NCBI GenBank assembly: GCA_004431415.1
Contig: QPMI01000401.1
Coordinates: 62,001-126,000, forward strand
Direction of reading: 5' to 3'
DNA length: 64,000 nucleotides
From: Cyanophora paradoxa
Taxonomy: Eukaryota; Glaucocystophyceae; Cyanophorales; Cyanophoraceae
In this document: piece by piece, positions 51,353-61,060 of the stretch
How the letters are laid out: the number at the start of each line of letters is the position of its first letter
How positions within the stretch are numbered: position 1 is the first letter of the stretch
Made by a program: the position numbers and the translations under genes
Notes under the pieces: model-generated
What the model saw: only the letters and a program-made list of their open reading frames with translations
What the model was told of the DNA's origin: nothing
The model's database searches: none

Positions 51353-52582
51353 TTAGAAGTTACTTACTTTTAGAGTCGACATTTGATATGAATTAATTAC
51401 GAGAACGTTGTGGCGCAGGACGTGAAAATCGACTACAGCTGGTGCGGTGTTTGTACATCCGGTGACAGTGAGGGAGCAGTAGCTGCTGCTTGAGTTGAAG
51501 AAGTCTGTGTAGCCGAGGACAGCGTTGTGGAGGGAGTCTTTGCCAGATTTCGAAAGCACAATACCATAGACATTTCCGTCTTCAAAACCAAGGGCTGAAT
51601 TACCAGTTGTTGCTCCGCGATATTGAGTTGGGATATGATAGCAGCTCGAAACAAATCCAGAGATTGGCTTATTACTGATATCGAGAGTGCGATTATTGTG
51701 CATGATCTCAAACGAATCAATCTTCAAAGCGTTACCGTTACCGGCAAATGAATTATGATTGCGAGTGCCCAGGTGATTCGCATTACGCACTGTCATCAGG
51801 ATCGCGTGCACAAGGCCGCTAACGTTAGCAAGGGATATTTCGACAGCGTTTCCTGCGTCGTCCGTCTTAAGCTGGCGTGAGCGCTTTGAAATGATTTCAG
51901 TAAAGGGAATTCTAATACCGCCAGACTCGTTCGCAGATTTTAGCATAGACTCTGCCTCTTCGCTAGGAATATTCACGAACTGACAAACCAGGGCACAATC
52001 CGTTAGAGTCGCAATAGCATCAGCAACAGTTCCAATCACACCAGCCGAACGGAAGTCAATCTCGACGGTTGGCATATCCGCAAGTGCTAGCAGAGGGAAA
52101 TATGAATTGTCCCAAAGCTGTGATGGGATCTTCAGCACGTACTCTCGGCTAGCATCGAGAATCTCTAGAGCTGCGTCTTTTCCAAAGCCGTAGCTGCTAG
52201 CAAAAGCTTGGGCGGATGCGACGCTGTTATCAATCAGTGCGTTCACTGTAAGCCAATCACCGGGAATTACCATTTTGAAGGAACCATGCACAAAGCGTAC
52301 GTTTTCAATAAATGCACCAGCACCATTAGGCAGCACCGAAGCGGCAGCTCCACCAGCGACTGTAACCTTAAAATATAGGGAAACACCGTTTAGAAGTTGC
52401 TTGCGCGGAAGGTCGAAAGCGGCAGTTTGTGCGAATCCGTATGAGTTACCTCGCGGACGGATTGTCTCAAGGAAAGGCTTAAACTTTGGGCTAACACCGA
52501 CAGTTAGACCTGGTGATAGATAAAGCTCGTTCGATCCTTTGGTTGTTAGGAGCTCTTTCAGAGTAGTTCCTGCTTGCGCCAT
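51353..52582 (-). CDS. MCP: major capsid protein, double jelly-roll type (PLV-B)
   Basis: 409 residues from the ATG at 52582-52580. It is collinear with the PLV-A capsid over its full length: GTTLKELLTTKGSNELYLSP, RPRGNSYGFAQTAAFDLPRK, FPLLALADMPTIEVDFRSAG and the C-terminal VLRHNVLVINSYQMSTLKVS. By eye, two thirds of residues agree in the first 110. The capsid-type strand motif LLALADMPTIEV is closer to the family consensus here than in PLV-A. A 44-bp gap separates it from the divergent minor-capsid-like gene. Confidence 0.86.
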   Translation of the reverse strand: MAQAGTTLKELLTTKGSNELYLSPGLTVGVSPKFKPFLETIRPRGNSYGFAQTAAFDLPRKQLLNGVSLYFKVTVAGGAAASVLPNGAGAFIENVRFVHGSFKMVIPGDWLTVNALIDNSVASAQAFASSYGFGKDAALEILDASREYVLKIPSQLWDNSYFPLLALADMPTVEIDFRSAGVIGTVADAIATLTDCALVCQFVNIPSEEAESMLKSANESGGIRIPFTEIISKRSRQLKTDDAGNAVEISLANVSGLVHAILMTVRNANHLGTRNHNSFAGNGNALKIDSFEIMHNNRTLDISNKPISGFVSSCYHIPTQYRGATTGNSALGFEDGNVYGIVLSKSGKDSLHNAVLGYTDFFNSSSSYCSLTVTGCTNTAPAVVDFHVLRHNVLVINSYQMSTLKVSNF

Positions 52583-52626
52583 TTGATATTATATTACAGA
52601 ATATTTTCACGTATATTGTTGTAAAG

Positions 52627-53502
52627 ATGAAACTCCGCGTAAATGTTGATTCTAGAGATCGGTTCGAAGGCACGTCCTCGAATTTCAAAATTAATCTGCC
52701 TCGGGCGCTAGCAAACGTGAAGTCGGCTAGAATTGAATCGCTAGAACTTTTTCACAATATGTATAATCTAGCTGCTGATGCTTCAATAACAACCATTACG
52801 CTCGATCCTAGCAACGTCATTAAAACCAGAACGAACCTATTTCGAGCTGGATCATATACTCCAACATCTCTTACGAATTATATGAATGTTCTTTTGAAAA
52901 CACAACAATACAGTTATTTGGGGAGTACTTACCAGCGAAAGTTCTTAACAGTTTTTGATGATGTGTCAATGAAAATCACCATCTTGTGTGAATCGGAGTT
53001 TACTCTAACGTTTTCAACTCTTGAACTCGCAAATCTGCTCGGCTTCACAAAGGCTGTTACAGAATCTGCAGAACAGCTAGATACTCCAATCACAGTTGAT
53101 GCTGTTGATTATGCGTTTGCTATCGTTGGCGATATACCTGTTGATCTTCTTTATCATACTTATCTCTTCCTACATATCGATCAGATTCGTGGTTCGATTC
53201 ACACAATAAATAACTGGACAAACACATCGTTGGCAAAGATTCATATCGATGCGAAATTTGGAGAGCTAATCAAATATACATCTGATGAACGTGTTCCTGT
53301 TTCCGTCGATCATAATTCTGAGTTAGAACAACTTGATGTGTCAATACGTTATTTTAATGGATTTACTGCAGCTATTAACACTGAATTCTCATTCGTTATC
53401 GAGTTCGAAATTGAAGATTCTTCATACACAAAGGCATCACTTCGCTCGTCAATCAGAAACACAGATAGTGAGTTTCATCCGTTTGATCGCAGTTTTGCTT
53501 AA
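52627..53502 (+). CDS. minor capsid (penton-like) structural protein (PLV-B)
   Basis: 291 residues from the ATG at 52627 (MKLRVNVDSRDRFEGTSSNF). It shares with the PLV-A protein the DSRDR N-terminus, the LPRALANVKSARIESLELFH block, the central ITILCESEFTLTFSTLELAN and the C-terminal end EFHPFDRSF (PLV-A: LYLPFSRS). Beta-rich, one chain, no membrane segment. Identity with PLV-A is clearly lower than for the capsid. Confidence 0.72.
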   Translation: MKLRVNVDSRDRFEGTSSNFKINLPRALANVKSARIESLELFHNMYNLAADASITTITLDPSNVIKTRTNLFRAGSYTPTSLTNYMNVLLKTQQYSYLGSTYQRKFLTVFDDVSMKITILCESEFTLTFSTLELANLLGFTKAVTESAEQLDTPITVDAVDYAFAIVGDIPVDLLYHTYLFLHIDQIRGSIHTINNWTNTSLAKIHIDAKFGELIKYTSDERVPVSVDHNSELEQLDVSIRYFNGFTAAINTEFSFVIEFEIEDSSYTKASLRSSIRNTDSEFHPFDRSFA

Positions 53503-53572
53503 ATTCACTTTCGCGAATGCGCAGCCGAGGCAGCTTGTCTGTCGACTTTTTTCTGTTCCTTATTTAAAACAA

Positions 53573-54175
53573 ATGTCTTCTAGAAAACTTACAAACTCAC
53601 CCAATAAAAAGAATAATATTGAATTTTTGAGCGGTGATACTGAATCCTATCCTTTAGTTCGTCGGACTGCTGGTGGTGAGGGTGCGTCTATCGATTTTGC
53701 TCTTACTGCCGACGAAAACGCTATTCTAGATAAGATCCCAAATTCGCGGACAAAGAAAAGCAAAACTAGTAAACTGAAGGATACTGACGATGGTCCGCTG
53801 TATGTATCAGAGACTGGTAATCGTAGCAGATATTTCATTAAAACAGTGACTGGGTTGAAAACAATTTCAAAGAAGCGTGCTGGTGATCTTATTGCTGGTA
53901 TAGCGGTTGAGACTAAAATGGAAAACAAGATTTTAAACGAACCGATTGCTAAGACCAAAATTGATAAAAAGCTTTCTCCTCCATCATCTGCTGTTCCTGC
54001 TAAGACGATCGTCGCAATCCCCGAGGTGGATGAGAATGCTAGCGAATTACCTGTAGCAAACACATCGATCTTGCGCATCGCCTCTAGCAGCGCTGATCCT
54101 GTCGGGCCGTCGATCGAATACAAACCAATGTTAAGTGGTTTCACTAAACTTGGACTACGTCATCGGTGGGAATAA
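53573..54175 (+). CDS. conserved PLV late protein, function unknown (PLV-B)
   Basis: 200 residues from the ATG at 53573 (MSSRKLTNSPNKKNNIEFLS). The frame is open further upstream but overlaps the previous gene there, so this start is preferred. Blocks shared with PLV-A: SRYFIKTVTGLKTISKKRAG, GIAVETKMENKILNEPIAK and SILRIASSSADPV followed by PMLSGFTKLGL. The last ten or so codons lie inside the right TIR (from 54144), so the 3' end is also present, inverted, in the left TIR. Confidence 0.75.
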   Translation: MSSRKLTNSPNKKNNIEFLSGDTESYPLVRRTAGGEGASIDFALTADENAILDKIPNSRTKKSKTSKLKDTDDGPLYVSETGNRSRYFIKTVTGLKTISKKRAGDLIAGIAVETKMENKILNEPIAKTKIDKKLSPPSSAVPAKTIVAIPEVDENASELPVANTSILRIASSSADPVGPSIEYKPMLSGFTKLGLRHRWE

Positions 54176-54569
54176 TTAGCGTCTAGCTAGAACCTGAACT
54201 CGAGTATGTAATTAGATTCCGATGATATAGTAATTACGTGTAGCATAACCCTTGAAACCTCTTTGTTTTTTAGATTCGAAATACACACAATTAACGTCTA
54301 GATGATGTTGAAGATTATTCCGAGACCAGCGCTTTGGGGGTCCGCCTAAAATTACTGCTATATCTTTTGCAAGATCGATCGGACTAGACGTTAGATACTA
54401 CCTAGCGGTTGCTTGATGGTTGGTTTGGATAGGTTGTGGGGTAGACGTAACGAAGGATTGGAAGAGTGTGTGGGTTGGAAGGCGTTGGAGTGTGTGGGTT
54501 GGGGTGGTTTGGAGGAGTGAGGGTGGTGAAGAGGTGCGGGCCACAGAATCAGGTCCTCTCTCATTTTTT
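54144..54569 (-). repeat. PLV-B right TIR (426 bp, intact)
   Basis: The uninterrupted version of the TIR. Its reverse complement reads through A6-TGAGAG..., CCATCAAGCAACCGCTA, GGTAGTATC... without a break. This shows that 32503-32669 and 44095-44352 were once contiguous. Confidence 0.95.
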
Positions 54570-54575
54570 CACAAT
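54570..54575 (+). repeat. target-site duplication CACAAT, right, of PLV-B
   Basis: Matches 32497-32502. Confidence 0.9.
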
Positions 54576-57500
54576 CGTTGAATCATGATCATGAGCCCCG
54601 TGCACGTGGTGCCGGCTCCGCGGCCACGTGCACAGTCGCCGGGCCGGTCACGATCATTGGATCCGGACCGTGTGCAAGCTCGAGGCTGCAGCTGATCATG
54701 ATATCGATCATGAGCCCTGGCATGGCAGCCTGGCGGGCTCTGAGCTCGAGCCGCACCCGAGATTCCAAGCTTGCCAAGTTGCTTAAGCTTCAGCTTGAGC
54801 TTGTGCATACTTGGCCGGGACAATATTGAGCCCACCAGGGCCAGTACCCCATATATAGCCACCGTGGCACTGCAGCCTAGGGCACCGCAAAATTCGCACC
54901 GGCCCTCGCCGGTACTGCCGGGCGCCAGGCCAGCTGCACGCTGAGACTCGAGCACTCTGCCTGGCGGCGAACCCTTGAAAGCTTGATCTTTAAACCTCTT
55001 CGAATTTTCGGATCCCTCGGGATTCTAAAGCAAGCACCGCGGACGGTGCTAGCACGAAGGGGGAGTGACGTGAATTTTAAAGCGAGCTTGAGCGGCACGA
55101 GCCGCATGTGAATGGGCATGCACAAAATCGAACGGCAAGCCCCAAAGGCGTACCTTCAAGGCCCTGGGGCGACCCCGGCCTTCAGCTTGCCGAATTCGGA
55201 GCACTGCGGCACGGGCCCCTCGATCGGCCCTAGGCCTCTCCGCGCAATTGCAAGCTTCTTCGATCCGTGCTCCGCGCCGGCACCAAGCTTCATCCGAATT
55301 GGATGTGCCAGCCAAAAGTACTACGGTACAGCCTCGATCGAACTCGAAGCCGGCGCTGTTGAGCCGCAAACCAGGCGCCAGCCGGCCCCGGTGCTTAGCG
55401 GACGTCGACGGCAGTCTTGAGCTCAGGACTCCTGTCCGGGCGAGACGATTCTCGCGCCCTCAAGCTGTTGATCAGGATCCGATGATCCGGAGCCCGGCCC
55501 AATCTCAAAGGCGTGTCACGGAAGCTGGCCCCGTGGACAGTGCCCACACGTGCCCCGGCCCATCGCCAAATCGCCGCTAAGTGCAAAAGAGCTCGCGATC
55601 GCCGCAATCGGCCGCCCGGCGCCCGACCAACCACAGCCGGCAGCTGCAGGCAGCCCCCGCCGCCAGGGGTCAGAGGCCTCGGCTCGCACTTGAGCTCTCG
55701 ATTGTCGCGGCCCGGCTCTGAGACCCGAGAAATCACAGTGGGCTCGGCCCGCCTCTGAGGCCCGTGCACGGCCCGGATTGCAGTGAGCTCGAGCTCGAGT
55801 TGCAATTGGCCACACGTGTGGAGCGCGCGACCGGCCCGACCGTCGGATGCCATGATGGGTACGGGCCAGGCCCCAGCCCCACTGGACCAAGGGTCGCAAT
55901 CGACTATGGCCAGTCACGAGGGCGGCCCTAGCCCCGCCAGCTCAGCGGCTGCAGACTGATGCACAACTCTCTGAGTCTGTGCACTGCGTGCATGCACTGC
56001 GGCAGACGTGCACGTGTATACACCCGTACGGGGCACGTGCACCCCCGAAGTACGGCACATATACAGGCTTAAGTGCTTTCGCAGCAAAACTCCTTCGGGA
56101 TCTCGCCTGCGAAATCGGGAATTCCGCCCCGCACGAGCCTTGCCGATCGCGAGTCACTGAGTGAAGCCCCTCCAGCCAGTGCTCAGGACCTCGCAATCGC
56201 GATCTGCCCCCTGCAACACCGATCGCGATTGGAATCCACATACTTCCGAATTTACTGTCAAGCGAAATCGCGAGCCTCAAATTCGGGCTTCGCGAATCGC
56301 TTTACTAAGTTAGATTCGCAACTCGAACTCGGCGGAGCATGGATCCGGACCGCAATTAAGATATTGCGAACTCACGCCAAAGGCTGATCTTTCTTTACGG
56401 GTTCGCATTCTTTGCTCTGATCCGATGATCACGAGCACCGCGGCACAATTGCAAGCTTCCGATCCCCGGGCCTCGGTCACACGAGCTGCTGCCCCAGCAG
56501 CCCGCGGGCCTGGCCCGAGGCGCCCGGCGCGGTGGCCGGCGGGGCCCAGCGGCTGGTCATGAGCGCGCTGCGCGGCATGCCTCTCGCTCCGGATCCGGAT
56601 CCACGCCGCGGCGCCTCCATCTGCAGCTGCACATGCCCTGCTGCCCCGTCCCGGCCTGCATATGCATGCGCAGCGGCCGCCGCCTGTCTCGCGGGAGACA
56701 GCGCTAGCTTCCCCCACGGCGGCCCGGCCCTGCGACCTCGCGGGAGACAGCGCTATCTTCCCCCACGGCGGCCCGACCCTGCGACCTGGCAAATTTTCGC
56801 GACCGGAATGAGGGCCCGTGGCCACTGGGTCATCCGAAGCCGGAGGGCACAGAGCTCGCACAGCCGCGCGAGCTCGAGTACCTGTTCAAGGCGAGGCAAC
56901 GTGCAACCCGCGCGGGCCCAGCGCCTCGGCACGTGCAGCCGGGCGCCTGGCGGCCGCGGTCGTGGCCCCGTCGACGTCGGCTCCGGACACGATCGAGCTC
57001 GACCGCGAGGTCCGGCGCCCCGCGGCCCTGGTCCGGTCCCAATTCGAAATTCATGATCACAGCCGATCGCGAGGCCCTAGCCCTGCAGCCCAGCCTGCCG
57101 GGCTGAGTCCGATGGTCCTGGCACTCGGAGGCTCACGGCCTCAGGCCTAGGGCCCGAGTATACGTACCAGACCCACTAGGCCAAAGCTGAGTGCTACGGT
57201 ACTACGTATACGCCGCTGAGTGACCATGCATATGGCCACCGCCGGGCTGGAAGGGCCGCGCAAGCGGACTGCAGCTGTCGGGCGTAACCGTCCTTATCCG
57301 CCGCGCCCGGCACCCGGCGGCCTCGAGCCTCGGAGCTCGAACGCAGCCCCTCTAGATCTGCTGCTGCTCTCTTATTATCATAACATCGCGCCCCATGCCG
57401 CACAAAGGCCTGCGGGTGGCCAGGCGCATGCATATGGCGACCTCCATGATCACGGTCCCAATGCACCGCGGCGCCCCATGGCCAGTATTGGCGTAGCCGC

Positions 57501-60500
57501 GAGCGAACCCGCGGCCCATTGCTCAGGCCCGAGCTCGAGCCTGCAATAGCACCTCGGTCGCAAGCAATGGCCGTGGGCGGCACCGCGCCCAGATCCTTCT
57601 CGCGCTGCGGTTGCGCGATCGATATCGGCCGGGCCGATCGTCAGAACGACTGGGCGAGTTTGAATTCGAACACGCGCGCACGTCCAGAACGCCGTGATCA
57701 TGATGGGCGCTAGCTCGGAGTCGATAAAGCGGAAATTGAGGCCTAGGCCCGAGTCGAATGACGCTCGCACTCGCGCAAGCCCCGCGAACGGAGCATGCGA
57801 AGTCGTGATTGCAGGCGGACCTCTCGCCTTACAGGCTTCGCCGGGCGGGCGACCCAAGCTGGGCTCCCAGCCCCACCGGGCCGGGGCACCCCCACGCCGT
57901 CGGCCCTGCGAAAAACAAACGGCCACAGCCGCACCGTGAAGACGTCGACCCGCTTCGCAAATTTGCGGTCACGGTCGATCACCGGATTTCCGCAGTTCGC
58001 GATGCTGGGCCGCACACAATTGCAATGAATTATAATCGGCGCCCTGTGGCCCCCCCGACGACCTTTTGAAACGCGACCTGGTCGTGTACTCTCGACGGGA
58101 CCGATCGCGACCCATGGCCGCTCGCCTAGAGAGGCCGAGGCCAAGCGTCGACCCGAGTGTATATGTATGAGCGAGCGTAGCCGCTGCGTTGCACGGCGCC
58201 GGCGGGCCCCGGCGGCCGCCGCTGATCATGATCATGCATATGATCATGACCTCTACGAACGTTGGCTCTAGCCGATCGCGACCCGCGGCCGCGAGCCCAC
58301 TTGGTTCGAAATCCGAGCGCGCGCGGTCCGGGGATCCCACTGCCGCAGGGCGGCTAGCTGTCACCTTGCAATTTTGCAATCGCCTTCCCCACGCGTACGC
58401 GGCAAGCGTGGGCCTCGCTATCGACCCCGGCCCACAGCATCGATGTCGCACATGTACATCGATGACGAAGCCGCGGACACAGCATGTGCCCGCAGTGACT
58501 TCTCAGAGCTCGCGATCGAGGCTGCAGCTGCGCCCACGGCCCCGCGGCACGCGTATAGTACGCCGGTGCCCGATCGATACATGAGATCGACTGCGCTGAG
58601 CCACGCACGGCATTCTCTGCCAAAGCAGCTCAGCAGCTACGCGCCGGCACGCAGCCTGGCCGATCATGGCCCAGTGGCAGGGCCGCCGGGCGCTGCGACA
58701 GGCACCCACCGTGGCACGTCGAGCTGCGCTACCGAGCGCAGACTCCGACTCGGCGAGGCTCACCTAGGCCTGCCTGCACCAGGCAGCCGGTACTCTGCGA
58801 ACGGTGCTGTCGGTGCCAGCACGCAAAGGGCATTGCTGAAGGTCGGAACCTGCGGATCGGTTCGCTACCGTGGCACATTCGGCGAACTTTTTGAAACGCC
58901 GGTCATGCCATGATGGCCGCCGCGCGCACTGCGGCACGGCGCGGCCCTCGGCCTCGCGGCCTCGCCCGCGAAACGCGGTCACAATTGCACGCTGAAGGCG
59001 GGCGGACCCGGTCGCCAGCCGCCGAGCTTTTTTTGAAGCCTGTGCATGCAGCCCGCAGTCCGACCCGCCTCGCGAAAATGTTTTGCGAGAACGCGGATGC
59101 GAGATGCGAAAACGCGGATATGCGTGCGAGATCTAGAAGGCTGCAAAGCCTAGGCCTGCGCAGCGATGCACTTGCCATGCATATGGCCATGGCTATGATG
59201 CTCTAGATCCGCGGCCCGGAGGCGCCCAAATTCGAAAGGGCCGAATTCGGAACCCGCAACCGCGGCCGCAGCCGCAGCTCCCGGCCCAGTGCTGCATACG
59301 GTGTACTTGTCACGGACTGAAGCCCACGGTCGTGAGCCCCAGTTCGCAAGCTAAGGCCCGAGGCCGCGTGCACAGCAACCGATTTCGGAAAGCGGTCTGC
59401 CTAGCTGGCCATGGCATGCTTGAACTAGCCAGCTTTGGATTCTCGATCCGGAACCCGCTAAGAGGCAGCGCTTAAGCTCGCCATTGCGAGCATTACGGCA
59501 TGCATCGTGACCATATGCATGGCATCAGGTTGTCGGCACGATGCTCGCGATCGCGCGCACGGCCACTGGCCCCGACCGGCCCCGCTCCTGGCCTTCGGCC
59601 CCATGGCCCCATGGCGGCCTTCGACTCCGCGTCGTTCGCGGCCCCTGCAATCTTGCGACGCGTGCTCAGCCGCCATGGCCGCGGGCAGCCGCGCTCGGTG
59701 CGCTTGTACGTGCATGCCGCCGCCGGCCGCAGGCCCAGCGACCTCGATCCACGGCCCCGCACGCGATCGCGGGGGCGTCCACGCCGCCGGCGCGAAACAT
59801 TTTCGCACCGGTACCGGACGTTGATCCTGCGCGAATCACCCCGCGTCGCCCGTGATTAGGATCCGGAGCCGCGAACGTCGAACCTTGAACTCGGAAGTGC
59901 TACGGCGCGGCCGCCGGGCCCGGGGCGACTTTATGACCATACGCATGCGAGTGCGCGTGGCCATGCCATGCATATGATGCCCGCGGAGCCAGCGACCATG
60001 CACGAATACCGTAGCACGTCAATCCCGGGATCCGGTCCCGCGATCAAGCTACGACGCTGCAGCACGGAATTGAGGCGTAGGCTACACGGACCGCCGTGAG
60101 AAGGCCGACCGTGCAAGCAAATTAAAGCTGATTTCGTGCTCGTGTGGCGGTGAAGCTTGCATTCTGCCCGGCGCCTCGGCGCATGCAGTTTTGCGCGGAC
60201 ACGGCACCTGCCCTGTCACAGTGTCGCGCGGACACGGCGCCTGAACATGGCCGGGGGATCCGCCGCGTGGCGCAGAGGACCGTCGGGCCTTACTTCAGCC
60301 CCGTGGCTTGGTCATTTGAGCCCACAAATTAATGTGGGACCGAACTCGATACCATACTCGATTTTACGATTATATATATCGATTTCGCACCCGACGTTGG
60401 CGACGTCGACCCGGGATCTTATTCCCGGCAGAGGCGCGCCCCCGGTCGACGTCACCAGTTTGGCAATGGCGCCCCGGCCACTGGACCATGGCGCTCCGGC

Positions 60501-61060
60501 GCCTGGCCTGCAGCCGCGAAAAGCGGATGCACGTGCCAATAGACACCGGCGTACACAGCCAGAGCGCTTCGCGCGCAGTCGTGTGCTGAAAGCTTGGTCC
60601 AGACCGTCGGACCTTGAGCTTAAGCTTGATCGGCGCGCGTTCGAACCTCGACGCTCAGTGCCCTCAAGCTCGGGTCCCATCCAAAAGCAAAGGGGCATAT
60701 GACGGGCCCTGCGATGCGCCCGGGCTCGGAACAATCGTAGCCGGCTGTCGCAATCGTCCGGTAGCCACGACTCGACGCCGAACTCAGAACCAAAGCCAAA
60801 ACCAACTCAACTCGCTCTGGCTCCGCTGCTTACGCTCGCCCCTCGATCGAGTACGAATCGAGAAGGGCAACAGCTGCAGCTCGGAACGCCGTGAAATTTA
60901 TAGCGACAGAGAGACGGTCATGGTTGTGCATGGTCACGCCATCGCACCGCACTTTCAGGCTGCGTTCGCAAAATTCCTCTGGACAGCCACGTGCACGCCG
61001 CCCCGATCCAATCACGGACCCTCGCGGCCCCAGTGAGCGAGACTTTTCGCGAATTCGCAT
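54576..61060. other. palindrome-dense, gene-poor GC-rich DNA
   Basis: No supportable gene in 6.5 kb: open frames are short and of mixed strand, without domains. Short palindromes are unusually frequent, for example GATCATGATCATGCATATGATCATG near 58224, TGCATATGCATGC near 56657, and many GAGCTC, TCGCGA, GTGCAC, TTCGAA, CCATGG and CATATG sites. A 21-bp motif at 54693 repeats one at 31893, left of the viral block. A GCACCG-CGGA-CGGTGC hairpin lies at 55034-55049. Confidence 0.5.
56689..56786 (+). repeat. 49-bp tandem repeat, two copies
   Basis: TCGCGGGAGACAGCGCTA... at 56689-56737 is repeated at 56738-56786 with two or three substitutions. Confidence 0.8.

Larger units (their letters stand above)
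32503..54569 (+). mobile_element. PLV-B: integrated Polinton-like virus, interrupted in its left TIR by PLV-A
   Basis: The outer boundaries are the A6-TGAGAGAGGACC... ends at 32503 and (reverse complement) 54569, flanked by CACAAT duplications. Its left TIR is split: 32503-32669 plus 44095-44352 together match the intact right TIR 54144-54569 apart from one C. Without PLV-A the element would be about 10.6 kb. Gene content: protein-primed DNA polymerase B, integrase, AT-hook-like small protein, HNH-AP2 endonuclease, FGxxKG protein, packaging ATPase, major capsid protein, minor-capsid-like protein and a conserved late protein. It is AT-rich, unlike its surroundings. No Ulp1-like protease was recognised. 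Confidence 0.93.

Noticed and set aside
32503-54569. Reading the block as one element carrying two capsid modules
   Set aside because: The split TIR, the CCGCTA duplication and the separate 191-bp TIR pair show two elements.
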